Assembly: GCA_036924085.1 (NCBI GenBank)
Contig: JAVGWX010000005.1
Span: 98,348,172 to 98,412,171 of the forward strand
Reading direction: 5' to 3'
DNA from: Ariolimax columbianus
Lineage: Eukaryota; Mollusca; Gastropoda; Stylommatophora; Arionidae
DNA: 64,000 nucleotides
This document shows positions 20,029 to 32,800 of the stretch, piece after piece (within the stretch, counting starts at the first letter, position 1; every line of letters begins with the position of its first letter). The position numbers were made by a program, and so were the translations under genes. The notes beneath the pieces were generated by a model. The model saw nothing but the letters and a program-made list of their open reading frames with translations, did not search any database and was not told the origin of the DNA.

Positions 20029-20300
20029 TGCATTCCTCACATCCTGAGCGTGCTGAGGAAAGTGAAAACTGGTCCTCCAGGTGGTTGGGCTATGCTTTGC
20101 TTTATCTATTTCTCGCTCATTACCATGGAGTTCACCTTGATTCCCCACCCAGTTAGTCAGAGTTCCATGATGAAGCCTGTTTCTTAGAAGAACTATCTGG
20201 AACTGAGATGGAGGTCTTGGTCAGTATATTTTGCCCGACCCTGACTAACATTGACCTATCAAAATATTTTGCCCGAACGAATGTTAGTCCGGAGTCTCCT
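20029..20300. repeat. interspersed repeat, family S3, copy 2
   Basis: Diverged second copy of the 8455-8700 repeat (TTCCTCACATCCTGAGCGTG, GCTATGCTTTGCTTTAT, ACTGAGATGGAGGTCTTGG, CCTGACTAACATTG). Within it, TATTTTGCCCGA is duplicated about 40 bp apart (near 20227 and 20263). Confidence 0.75.
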
Positions 20301-20520
20301 CTTCTTAAATTCCAAAATTCAAAAGGCAAGAAATTTCGTTGATAAAGTTGAAGCCGTTATGGAACTCTTACATAATCAGAATTCACACCGACCTAAAGAT
20401 CTTTAGCTCCAGTGGGAAGTTGATCGTTCTGTTTAGAACAGCAATATGGATGATGACCAAATTCATTATTGAGAGATTACAGGGCATTATCAATACATCC
20501 ATGTTGTTCACCACATTTCA

Positions 20521-22204
20521 AACACACAGTAGCTGTTTGGGTGGATCTGGAAAAGGCATTTGACAAAGTCTGGAAGGATGGACTTAGAGTCAAGCTAAGA
20601 AGAAGTGATGTCTGTGGGAAGATGTACAAGTGGATCAACCACTACCTCAAACAAAGAACGGCCAGAGTCCAAGTACAAGGGCAGATGAGCAAAAAGGTGA
20701 CACTCGAGCAGGGAGTACCCCAAGGGGGAGTATTGTCACCCACACTCTTCCTGGTATATATAAACGATATTACAGAGAATATACCAAGAAGAGTCCATAG
20801 CTCAATGTTTGCAGGCGATCTGGCTATGTGGACCTCTGAAAAGAATCTCACCATAGCAAGAAATCGGATGCAGACGGCCCTAACATCGCTGGAAGAATGG
20901 GCGAACTCATGGCTGGTCGAACTTCGATAAAGTTAACAAACTTCAAAACCAAGCCATGAGAATTATAACAGGTGGCATGAAGTCAACGCCAATTGTAGAA
21001 CTTGAAAAGATAACAAAACTGCAATCCATGACCGATAGAAGAGACTGCAGAGCCCAGCTGCAGTCAGAGAAACTCCGAACACTGACGGACCATCCAATGT
21101 ACCAGAGACTAAACAATTTGGGAAATGGGAAACTAAAGCGGAGAAACTTTGCAGAAATAGCCAAAGCAAAGATGCACGAAGATCCCATAAACGCACTAAC
21201 AACACCAAAACCCATCACTACTGTACGAAAACCTACCTGGAGGCAGCATATATTTCCAGAGGTGGTAGAAAATATACCAGGTATTGCAAACAAAAACTGC
21301 CAGACTGAAAAAGAAAGGAGAGACACTACCCTAAGCTTCATAACGAAAAGCTACCCAAGCATGGACTGGATCCATGCATACACCGACGGTTCTGTAACAA
21401 ACACTACACAGAACGGAGGGGCAGGAGCATTCCTGAACCTACCAAATGGCAGAAAAATAACACTGTCATTCGCTACTGGTAAGTACACAAGCAATTTCAG
21501 AGCGGAGGCAGAGGCACTGAGGGCGGCAGTGGAAGAAATGGTGACACAGTGAAAATGAGAGCCATATAGTCCTGCTGACAGATGCTCTCGCCGTAGTCAC
21601 AGCGCTAAAAAGCCAGAAAAACACTGAGCTTAATGACTTAAGAGCAGCACTCTGCAAACTGTGCCAGCAGTCCGCACCAAAAAGGGTAGTGGTACAGTGG
21701 GTTCCGTCACACTGCAACATCCAAGGCAACGAGGAGGCAGACAGACTGGCAAAAGAAGGTGCAAGACTACCACAAACAGATACCAGTATGACGTACGAAG
21801 AGTCAAAACGGCTTATCAAAGCCAGATACATGACCAAATGGGAAACCGAACATACTGGTTACACCAAAAACGATGCCTATTACCAGTTGAACCGAAGAGA
21901 GCAGGTCGTTGTCTTCAGACTTCGCACTGGCCACAACAGACTTAGGTACCACCTATTCAACAAATTGAAGATAGGGTGTACCGACGAATGCCCGTGCGGT
22001 ACTGGTAAAATGACCACTGAACATCTGCTGCAGAACTGACCGACATACGAGGATCAGAGAGAGCAGATGTGGCCATTACCAGTGGAACTGCAAGACAAGC
22101 TCTATGGCAGTGGCGAGAGCCTCAGGATGACCGCCGCTTTTTTCGAAAAAATAATGGTTACTGTCTGACTGGGTACGCAGAAGAAGAAGAAGAAGAAGAA
22201 GAAG
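20521..22204 (+). mobile_element. I/Jockey-like LINE J1, copy B, 5'-truncated with internal deletion
   Basis: Starts inside RT motif A (TVAVWVDLEKAFDKVW) and ends in a (GAA)n tail at 22181-22204. The RT catalytic box is FAGD instead of FADD (residues 114-117 of the frame 20469-20930). About 320 bp of RT thumb is deleted at 20918/20919 relative to the 46827-50256 copy. RNase H (HAYTDGS, AEAEALRA, LLTDAL, GNEEADRLA) and the Cys/His tail follow in broken frames (20956-21552, 21689-22039). The flanks GTTCACCACATTT (before the start) and GTTCGACTCATTT (after the tail) agree at 10 of 13 bases, a possible decayed target-site duplication. Confidence 0.9.
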
Positions 22205-22493
22205 TTCGACTCATTTACACATAAGAGCTTATTGGAGAGAACAAAACAAGGGCGGATGAAACAGGAAATCTTGAGCAGAAGCTAGCGCTGGATATACATC
22301 ACACTGCTAAAACTCTAAGCCATTATCACCGGGCAATCTCTGGCATTGAATCCCAAGGAACAAAACAAAGGAAGGCTAAAGAACACATCACCTAGAGGCC
22401 GAAGGAAGAAAAGAAGAAAGAAACGAAATAATTTGAAAAAGCCCGCTTGGAAAGGATTGCTTGATCGCCTAAAAACCTTATGTGACAAAGGTA

Positions 22494-22537
22494 AAGAAGA
22501 AGAAAAAGAAGAAGAACAAGAAGAAGAAGAAGAAGAA

Positions 22538-22569
<32 letters not shown>

Positions 22570-22577
22570 AGAAGAAT
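22494..22577 (+). repeat. (GAA)n microsatellite
   Basis: About 28 near-perfect GAA units. It could be the surviving tail of an old J1-type insertion, but no J1 sequence precedes it. Confidence 0.95.
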
Positions 22578-23045
22578 AGGAAGATGACGAGAAAGGGAAA
22601 ATTCTAAGCAAAAAAAAATATTCTTTCTCAATTTGATTATCCCTCTGTCATGACTCACATTATTACAGAAATATAGTGTGCCCCTATTTTCTTAGTTAAA
22701 TCCAGCAGGTGGTGTAGGAAGTAACAATAAAACATAGATCAAGTGTGTAGCTAGGTCAGTTAGTTTGGATTCAAATATTGCCTGTTTTGTTTGGGCTTTC
22801 GTAATTTGACTGGGAAGACATCGGCGGGACGAGATGGGACGTGACAAGGGTAGCGGAGGCAACAGAAGCAACGCCGGGTAGGTGAGAATTATAAGCCGAT
22901 CAAGGTATCTGCTCTAGGAGGAGAAAAACAATGAGGGCAAACCATTGTAAGGATCATCACGAGAGCTACCGGATCGTGCTCTGGCGTCGATGTCTCCAGT
23001 TGATGACGTCATGAAATGTGAAAGCAGAAGGAGGGAAGGAGAGAC

Positions 23046-23047
<2 letters not shown>

Positions 23048-23089
<42 letters not shown>
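23048..23089 (+). repeat. (GA)n microsatellite
   Basis: About 20 GA units with a final AAAG interruption. Confidence 0.95.
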
Positions 23090-23093
<4 letters not shown>

Positions 23094-24295
23094 GAATCCT
23101 GGGAAGAGAAAAGACATTAAAATCAGACAGACTGGGATTTTAAAATGTGTGTGTGTGCTTTTAAAATTACCACAGTGCTAGTTAACGTGAAATTTTTTTT
23201 TTTTAAATTGGTCTTTACTTGAAGGAAAATGTCACCATGAAATGTCTAGGATACAGGTACTATTGTAGTCCATGTGGATCCGGAAGGTGGAGACCTGGCT
23301 ATGAACGTGAAGCAAGAACTCCTCAACACATAAATATATACTTGTGAAGGTAAAAATCGATTATGTCGAACTACATGGAATTGCAGTTACAATCAATAAC
23401 TAAGATTGTATAATGTATAACATGTATGCAAACGTCGATCGCTTTATTGAGGAGAGAATGTGAGATTTGTTGGCGAGGGAAGTTGTTAGAAGTGCCTGGC
23501 AAAAAATGTCTCAATGCTGTTATTAGAATTTTAGATCGAAGAGGTCGGGAAATGTCTCCAAAATAGGCATGTGATCGCTTTAAGGCTGGCACATCTCGAC
23601 ACAACCCTTACAGTCGTGAATGATAGGTGGTCAGACATGACCGGCATACAGTTGATGGTATCGACCTGACACTGATATCAAGCGACGTTGCCCCATCCAC
23701 TCATTAGGATGTACTGAGGTCACAGAATAGGGATCACCTACATTGCGTCGTCCTTATCGCGAAAAGAAAACCAAACAGACACAGAAAATCTAAACAATTT
23801 CAGATTTCAGACACATGATTTACATATACTGCTTCACACAGGACCATGATTATCAGATTCCCTTTCGTGTATCCACCCTAGCAGAACAAAGATGGAAGAA
23901 AATGAGATGCCAACAAGAGCGAAGTATAACCTGAAGAAAGCGTAAGAACATCGATGAAGTTAATAAGATGAATGAGAACGAACGCAGAACAGACAATTGT
24001 TTTAAAGCCCACCTAGTGAACAGAAAAACGAGAGGTGGGAAGAATCTATAACAGGGGTGGGTAATAATAATACGCTCTAAAAATTTAGACAAATGCATCA
24101 AATGACGGACGGAAAGAATACAAACCAGCTCATCCCCACTATTCAAGACTCCACATGGACACCCCTGACGACGGTGAAGAGAAAGGTTTCGGATTTTGTT
24201 TTTAATATGTTGCACGGACAGACAAGTGAGATATAATTGTGCGCCAGAAAATTAGGAAATATATTCTAGACACAGTCATCAGAGAATATACATAT

Positions 24296-26470
24296 GTAAA
24301 CTTGATTACTGAGCAGAAGTGGCACTCATTATACGCTCCAGCAAAATACGAGCCCAGGTCCAGATGGAGTCACATTAAGGAGCTCAGCAGACATTAGAAC
24401 TGTTGTCAATGATTTAATTACCAGTTTGAAGGTCATCAGTGCATACAGACTGGCTACAAATCTATCTTCGCGCACTCAATAAACCTGGCAAGGATTCCAC
24501 GCTCCGCCTCAGCAGCTTTAGATTAATCACTATACAGAACGTCTATGGCAAGATGATTGATAAGATAGTTGTCAGAAAAATAATGTCCCATCCAGAACAT
24601 GAACATATTCTACCTCATACCATTGACAGTTACAGACCAACGAGGGAGACCTAGGATAATGCTGGGACATTTGCATACAATGTTTTAAAAGCCTCAGACC
24701 CAGCAGGAAACAGTCGCAGCGGCTATAGGCCGCGAGGATGCATATAATCGGACATTTGTTGAGACCCCGATGCGTTTTTTTAAGTAATGTGGAACCAACC
24801 TATGGCTGGTGAGTTGGAAATTAGAAGCCTTGATAAAGATAACAGTTTCATTCCGTTTGGATCTTGGGCACCAGAGCCGATGCAAATATGTTAAGAACTG
24901 CCACCAGGATCTCCACCCTTTCTGGTACTGCCGGTAATGCACAATTAAGGTGACGATCTTTCCACCTTACAAGCCAAACAATAACATTTGTCAAAGACAT
25001 CCAGAGGTACAGAACTGACTCAGTTAAACATGAAATGGTCAGAGACATCCATGAGATTCTCTAGAAAATTGTACAATGTGTGTGGATTCCAGCGGCCAGA
25101 TCAATGCTAACAATTCCTGCGTGATTTAGTGTTTATTGAACAACTCTATAGTGAAGATTGATCTCCCGGAAGTTACCTTTGTTGGATGTGCCACTGACAT
25201 GTGTCAAAGGTTAAAACCCTCCGAGTAGCCTCTTACATAATTACCACGACAAAGTCTACACTGGGGCAATCACACCAATTATGGAGTATGCCTCTAGCAC
25301 TTGGGCAATAGCGCCTAAAACAAACACAGGAAAACTAGACCGAGTCCAAAATATAGTTCTCAGAATTACCATTATTGCATTGAAAAGCACACCTATTACA
25401 AACCTAGTGAAAACAGCAAATATTGATACACTCAAATTAAGGAGAAAATATAAATACTTTACTTAGAAAAACTAAAACGGTTACCTAATCATTCTCTAGA
25501 CCAGAAGTTCCAAGAGAGACCTAACATCAGACATTAAGGAGAAGCCCCACCAGGCCAGAGAAAACATGCAAACATCCTAGAAGCTGGTCGAAAAGTGGGG
25601 ACACTCATTCCAGAACCTTAGGCACTAAGTCAGGACAGGTCTAAAATAATATTGGAGGTTCAAGAGATAACATAGGAAAGTGAGCAGTCGGCAACAGAAC
25701 AATAAATCGACGTTCTACATGAGCTCAAGAGACATTACCCTAGCAGCTCCTGGACTCGTGTGTGTACAGACGGATCGGCCACTAAGAGCGAAACAAGGTG
25801 AAGCAGTGCAATCTACTTCGCACACTCCAACGGCGAAATAAATGATCACTCTGTACCAGCAGAAGAGATGTTTACCAATTTGAGAGTTTTAGCAATAGCT
25901 GTTCATGCAGCAGCTCAGATTCTTTTCAGCCTAGATTATTTTTTTAATTTTTTTTTATTTTATGTGTTTGCCTCACTAGTTTCTACTGGTGGAGGCGCTT
26001 CTATTCCACCCCAGACCGTAGTCAATTTGGGCGATATTAAGACGCATAAACCAGTGCTTGGATGCGTGTATGTATCTGTTTGTACCTAGCCTGGTATTTC
26101 CGTGATGTTCCTCCCGTTGTTCCTCGCTTTTGATGTTCCTAGTTGTCCGCCGTAGGTATTTGCATAAATATGCACAATAGTTTTCCTGGGACCATTTTGG
26201 GATTGAGTATATTTATTTTCTGTCATTACAAGGAAAACGGTCAATTTAACAGACTCCAGAAGCCTACTCCAAGCGATCTCTAGCCTCAAACAAGAAAAAC
26301 TCTCTCAAGAAATAAAAATAACAACGAGTTGTTATCCCAACAAAAACAGACCTAGTCCTTCAGGGGATTCCCACCCACTGTGTGACCCTTAGAAATGAGA
26401 AAGCATTTATACAAAACATAGAAACAAAATCAAATCTGACATTTCCAAAAACATTGAAAAAACTAAAACA
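24296..26470 (+). mobile_element. I/Jockey-like LINE J3, heavily decayed
   Basis: RT and RNase H homology persists across many frameshifts. Segments in order: SPGPDGVT (about 24351-24375); LNKPGKDSTL and SFRLITIQNVYGKMIDKIV (about 24470-24560); GLPPGSPPFLVL (about 24895-24930, usual form GLPQGSPLSPVL); YTGAITPIMEYASSTWAI (about 25255-25310); CTDGSATKSE (RNase H Asp, about 25757); LRVLAIAVHAA (about 25880); NLTDSRSLLQAISSLK (about 26240-26290); LVLQGIPTHCVT and NEKA (about 26353-26405). The motif A and catalytic ADD regions are not recognisable. An S2 retroposon and about 125 bp of unknown DNA split RNase H. Order is as in J1/J2, but sequence is distant from both, so this is the oldest of the three. 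Confidence 0.78.
25938..26088 (-). mobile_element. short retroposon, family S2, copy 2 (5'-truncated)
   Basis: Matches the 3' two thirds of the 19075-19296 copy, with a T-rich run at 25938-25963 on the plus strand. AGCCT flanks it (25928-25932 and 26088-26092), a weak 5-bp candidate duplication. It interrupts J3 RNase H. Confidence 0.8.
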
Positions 26471-26582
26471 AACTAATATACACAAGGTAAAGAAATAAAA
26501 CAAACTAAAAACTAGCATAGATACAGAAAGAATTTTTTTTTAAACAACATAAACAAAGGTATAAAAGAAACAAACTAAAAAC

Positions 26583-26815
26583 TTACATAGACAAAGATAT
26601 AGAAGAAAGACAAAGGTATTCAAGATAGACAAAGGTATAGAAGATAGGCAATGGTATAGAAGATAAGCAATGGTATAGAACATAGATAACGGTATAGAAG
26701 ATAGACAATGGTATAAATGATATACTAAGGTATAGAAGATAGAGAAAGGTATAGAAGATAGACAAAGGTATAGAAGATAGACAAAGCTATAGAAGAAACA
26801 AACTAAAATCTAAGA
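26583..26815. repeat. 19-20-bp minisatellite, about 11 copies
   Basis: Degenerate units of the type GATAGACAAAGGTATAGAA, with ATGG/AAGG and TAG/AAG variants. It lies just left of the large satellite but shares no obvious sequence with it. Confidence 0.88.
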
Positions 26816-26887
26816 TAGCCTAAAGTATCTTATTTTGCTATATTTTAATGTTTCTAATGTAACACAATTATGTTATTTGTTCCAACA

Positions 26888-29800
26888 CATCTTTCTACCT
26901 CATCCCACATTTAACCAGTCTTCATCACTTTGTTTTATCATGAATCTCTCTACCTCATCCTACATTTAACCAGTGTTCATCACTTTTTTCTATCATGAAT
27001 CTCTCTACCTTATTCCACATTTAATCAGTGTTCATCACTTTGTTCTAGCATGACTCTCTACCGCATTCCACATTTACCCAGCGTTCATCACTTTGTTCTA
27101 GCATGACTCTCTACCTCATTCCACATTTACCCAGCTTTCATCACTTTGTTCTAGCATGACTCTCTACCTCATTCCACATTTACCCAGCGTTCATCACTTT
27201 GTTCTAGCATGACTCTCTACCGCATTCCACATTTACCCAGCGTTCATCACTTTGTTCTAGCGTGACTCTCTACCGCATTCCACATTTACCAAGCGTTCAT
27301 CACTTTGTTCTAGCATGACTCTCTACCGCATTCCACATTTACCCAGCCTTCATCACTTTGTTCTAGCATGACTCTCTACCGCATTCCACATTTACCCAGC
27401 GTTCATCCCTTTGTTCTAGCATGACTCTCTACCTCATTCCACATTTACCCAGCGTTCATCACTTTGTTCTAGCATGACTCTCTACCGCATTCCACATTTA
27501 CCCAGCGTTCATCACTTTGTTCTAGCGTGACTCTCTACCGCATTCCACATTTACCAAGCGTTCATCACTTTGTTCTAGCATGACTCTCTACCGCATTCCA
27601 CATTTACCCAGCCTTCATCACTTTGTTCTAGCATGACTCTCTACCGCATTCCACATTTACCCAGCCTTCATCACTTTGTTCTAGCATGACTCTCTACCGC
27701 ATTCCACATTTACCCAGCGTTCATCCCTTTGTTCTAGCATGACTCTCTACCTCATTCAACATTTACCCAGCGTTCATCACTTTGTTCTAGCATGACTCTC
27801 TACCTCATTCCACATTTACCCAGCATTCATCACTTTGTTCTAGCATGACTCTCTACCGCATTCCACATTTACCCAGCGTTCATCACTTTGTTCTAGCATG
27901 ACTCTCTACCGCATTCCACATTTACCCAGCGTTCATCACTTTGTTCTAGCATGACTCTCTACCTCATTCCACATTTACCCAGCGTTCATCACTTTGTTCT
28001 AGCATGACTCTCTACCTCATTCCACATTTACCCAGCGTTCATCACTTTGTTCTAGCATGACTCTCTACCTCATTCCACATTTACCCAGCGTTCATCACTT
28101 TGTTCTAGCATGACTCTCTACCTCATTCCACATTTACCCAGCGTTCATCACTTTGTTCTAGCATGACTCTCTACCGCATTCCACATTTACCCAGCGTTCA
28201 TCACTTTGTTCTAGCATGACTCTCTACCTCATTCCACATTTACCCAGCGTTCATCACTTTGTTCTAGCATGACTCTCTACCTCATTCCACATTTACCCAG
28301 CGTTCATCACTTTGTTCTAGCATGACTCTCTACCTCATTCCACATTTACCCAGCGTTCATCACTTTGTTCTAGCATGACTCTCTACCTCATTCTACATTT
28401 ACCCAGCGTTCATCACTTTGTTCTAGCATGACTCTCTACCTCATTCCACATTTACCCAGCGTTCATCACTTTGTTCTAGCATGACTCTCTACCGCATTCC
28501 ACATTTACCCAGCGCTCATCACTTTGTTCTAGCATGACCCTCTACCTCATTCCACATTTACCCAGCGTTCATCACTTTGTTCTAGCATGACTCTCTACCG
28601 CATTCCATTTACCCAGCGTTCATCACTTTGTTCTAGCGTGACTCTCTACCGCATTCCACATTTACCCAGCGCTCATCACTTTGTTCTAGCATGACTCTCT
28701 ACCGCATTCCACATTTACCCAGCGTTCATCACTTTGTTCTAGCATGACTCTCTACCTCATTCCACATTTACCCAGCGTTCATCACTTTGTTCTAGCATGA
28801 CTCTCTACCTCATTCCACATTTACCCAGCGTTCATCACTTTGTTCTAGCATGACTCTCTACCTCATTCCACATTTACCCAGCGTTCATCACTTTGTTCTA
28901 GCATGACTCTCTACCTCATTCCACATTTACCCAGCGTTCATCACTTTGTTCTAGCATGACTCTCTACCGCATTCCACATTTACCCAGCGCTCATCACTTT
29001 GTTCTAGCATGACTCTCTACCTCATTCCACATTTACCCAGCGTTCATCACTTTGTTCTAGCATGACTCTCTACCTCATTCCACATTTACCCAGCGTTCAT
29101 CACTTTGTTCTAGCATGACTCTCTATCTCATTCCACATTTACCCAGCGTTCATCACTTTGTTCTAGCATGACTCTCTACCTCATTCCACATTTACCCAGC
29201 GTTCATCACTTTGTTCTAGCATGACTCTCTACCGCATTCCACATTTACCCAGCGCTCATCACTTTGTTCTAGCATGACTCTCTACCTCATTCCACATTTA
29301 CCCAGCGTTCATCACTTTGTTCTAGCTAGCATGACTCTCTACCTCATTCCACATTTACCCAGCGTTCATCACTTTGTTCTAGCATGACTCTCTACCTCAT
29401 TCCACATTTACCCAGTGGTCATCACTTTGTTCTAGCATGACTCTCTACCGCATTCCACATTTACCCAGCGTTCATCACTTTGTTCTAGCATGACTCTCTA
29501 CCGCATTCCACATTTACCCAGCGCTCATCACTTTGTTCTAGCATGACTCTCTACCGCATTCCACATTTACCCAGCGTTCATCACTTTGTTCTAGCATGAC
29601 TCTCTACCTCATTCCACATTTACCCAGCGCTCATCACTTTGTTCTAGCATGGCTCTCTACCTCATTCCACATTTACCCAGCGTTCATCACTTTGTTCTAG
29701 CATGACTCTCTACCGCATTCCACATTTACCCAGCGTTCATCACTTTGTTCTAGCATGACTCTCTACCTCATTCCACATTTACCCAGCGTTCATCACTTTG

Positions 29801-32800
29801 TTCTAGCATGACTCTCTACCGCATTCCACATTTACCCAGCGTTCATCACTTTGTTCTAGCATGACTCTCTACCTCATTCCACATTTACCCAGCGTTCATA
29901 CTTTGTTCTAGCATGACTCTCTACCGCATTCCACATTTACCCAGGGTTCATCACTTTGTTCTAGCATGATTCTCTACCGCATTCCACATTTACCCAGCGT
30001 TCATCACTTTGTTCTAGCATGACTCTCTACCGCATTCCACATTTACCCAGCGTTCATCACTTTGTTCTAGCATGACTCTCTACCGCATTCCACATTTACC
30101 CAGCGTTCATCACTTTGTTCTAGCATGACTCTCTACCGCATTCCACATTTACCCAGCGTTCATCACTTTGTTCTAGCATAACTCTCTACCGCATTCCACA
30201 TTTACCCAGCGTTCATCACTTTGTTCTAGCATGACTCTCTACCGCATTCCACATTTACCCAGCCTTCATCACTTTGTTCTAGCATGACTCTCTACCGCAT
30301 TCCACATTTACCCAGCCTTCATCACTTTGTTCTAGCATGACTCTCTACCGCATTCCACATTTACCCAGCGTTCATCACTTTGTTCTAGCATGACTCTCTA
30401 CCGCATTCCACATTTACCCAGCGTTCATCACTTTGTTCTAGCATGACTCTCTACCTCATTCCACATTTACCCAGCGTTCATCACTTTGTTCTAGCATGAC
30501 TCTCTACCTCATTCCACATTTACCCAGCGTTCATCACTTTGTTCTAGCATGACTCTCTACCTCATTCCACATTTACCCAGCGTTCATCACTTTGTTTTAG
30601 CATGACTCTCTACCTCATTCCACATTTACCCAGCGTTCATCACTTTGTTCTAGCATGACTCTCTACCTCATTCCACATTTACCCAGCGTTCATCACTTTG
30701 TTCTAGCATGACTCTCTACCTCATTCCACATTTACCCAGCGTTCATCACTTTGTTCTAGCATGACTCTCTACCTCATTCCACATTTACCCAGCGTTCATC
30801 ACTTTGTTCTAGCATGACTCTCCACCTCATTCCACATTTACCCAGCGTTCATCCCTTTGTTCTAGCATGACTCTCTACCTCATTCAACATTTACCCAGCG
30901 TTCATCACTTTGTTCTAGCATGACTCTCTACCTCATTCCACATTTACCCAGCGTTCATCACTTTGTTCTAGCATGACTCTCTACCTCATTCTACATTTAC
31001 CCAGCGTTCATCACTTTGTTCTAGCATGACTCTCTACCTCATTCCACATTTACCCAGCGTTCATCACTTTGTTCTAGCATGACTCTCTACCGCATTCCAC
31101 ATTTACCCAGCGCTCATCACTTTGTTCTAGCATGACCCTCTACCTCATTCCACATTTACCCAGCGTTCATCACTTTGTTCTAGCATGACTCTCTACCGCA
31201 TTCCATTTACCCAGCGTTCATCACTTTGTTCTAGCGTGACTCTCTACCGCATTCCACATTTACCCAGCGCTCATCACTTTGTTCTAGCATGACTCTCTAC
31301 CGCATTCCACATTTACCCAGCGTTCATCACTTTGTTCTAGCATGACTCTCTACCTCATTCCACATTTACCCAGCGTTCATCACTTTGTTCTAGCATGACT
31401 CTCTACCTCATTCCACATTTACCCAGCGTTCATCACTTTGTTCTAGCATGACTCTCTACCTCATTCCACATTTACCCAGCGTTCATCACTTTGTTCTAGC
31501 ATGACTCTCTACCTCATTCCACATTTACCCAGCGTTCATCACTTTGTTCTAGCATGACTCTCTACCGCATTCCACATTTACCCAGCGCTCATCACTTTGT
31601 TCTAGCATGACTCTCTACCTCATTCCACATTTACCCAGCGTTCATCACTTTGTTCTAGCATGACTCTCTACCTCATTCCACATTTACCCAGCGTTCATCA
31701 CTTTGTTCTAGCATGACTCTCTATCTCATTCCACATTTACCCAGCGTTCATCACTTTGTTCTAGCATGACTCTCTACCTCATTCCACATTTACCCAGCGT
31801 TCATCACTTTGTTCTAGCATGACTCTCTACCGCATTCCACATTTACCCAGCGCTCATCACTTTGTTCTAGCATGACTCTCTACCTCATTCCACATTTACC
31901 CAGCGTTCATCACTTTGTTCTAGCTAGCATGACTCTCTACCTCATTCCACATTTACCCAGCGTTCATCACTTTGTTCTAGCATGACTCTCTACCGCATTC
32001 CACATTTACCCAGCGTTCATCACTTTGTTCTAGCATGACTCTCTACCTCATTCCACATTTACCCAGTGGTCATCACTTTGTTCTAGCATGACTCTCTACC
32101 GCATTCCACATTTACCCAGCGTTCATCACTTTGTTCTAGCATGACTCTCTACCGCATTCCACATTTACCCAGCGCTCATCACTTTGTTCTAGCATGACTC
32201 TCTACCGCATTCCACATTTACCCAGCGTTCATCACTTTGTTCTAGCATGACTCTCTACCTCATTCCACATTTACCCAGCGCTCATCACTTTGTTCTAGCA
32301 TGGCTCTCTACCTCATTCCACATTTACCCAGCGTTCATCACTTTGTTCTAGCATGACTCTCTACCGCATTCCACATTTACCCAGCGTTCATCACTTTGTT
32401 CTAGCATGACTCTCTACCTCATTCCACATTTACCCAGCGTTCATCACTTTGTTCTAGCATGACTCTCTACCGCATTCCACATTTACCCAGCGTTCATCAC
32501 TTTGTTCTAGCATGACTCTCTACCTCATTCCACATTTACCCAGCGTTCATACTTTGTTCTAGCATGACTCTCTACCGCATTCCACATTTACCCAGGGTTC
32601 ATCACTTTGTTCTAGCATGATTCTCTACCGCATTCCACATTTACCCAGCGTTCATCACTTTGTTCTAGCATGACTCTCTACCGCATTCCACATTTACCCA
32701 GCGTTCATCACTTTGTTCTAGCATGACTCTCTACCGCATTCCACATTTACCCAGCGTTCATCACTTTGTTCTAGCATGACTCTCTACCGCATTCCACATT

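Larger units (their letters stand above)
22205..24295. other. unassigned DNA with two microsatellites
   Basis: Contains (GAA)n at 22494-22577 and (GA)n at 23048-23089. I recognise no gene or element in the rest. The frames 23371-23604 and 23853-24215 lack domains. Confidence 0.5.
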
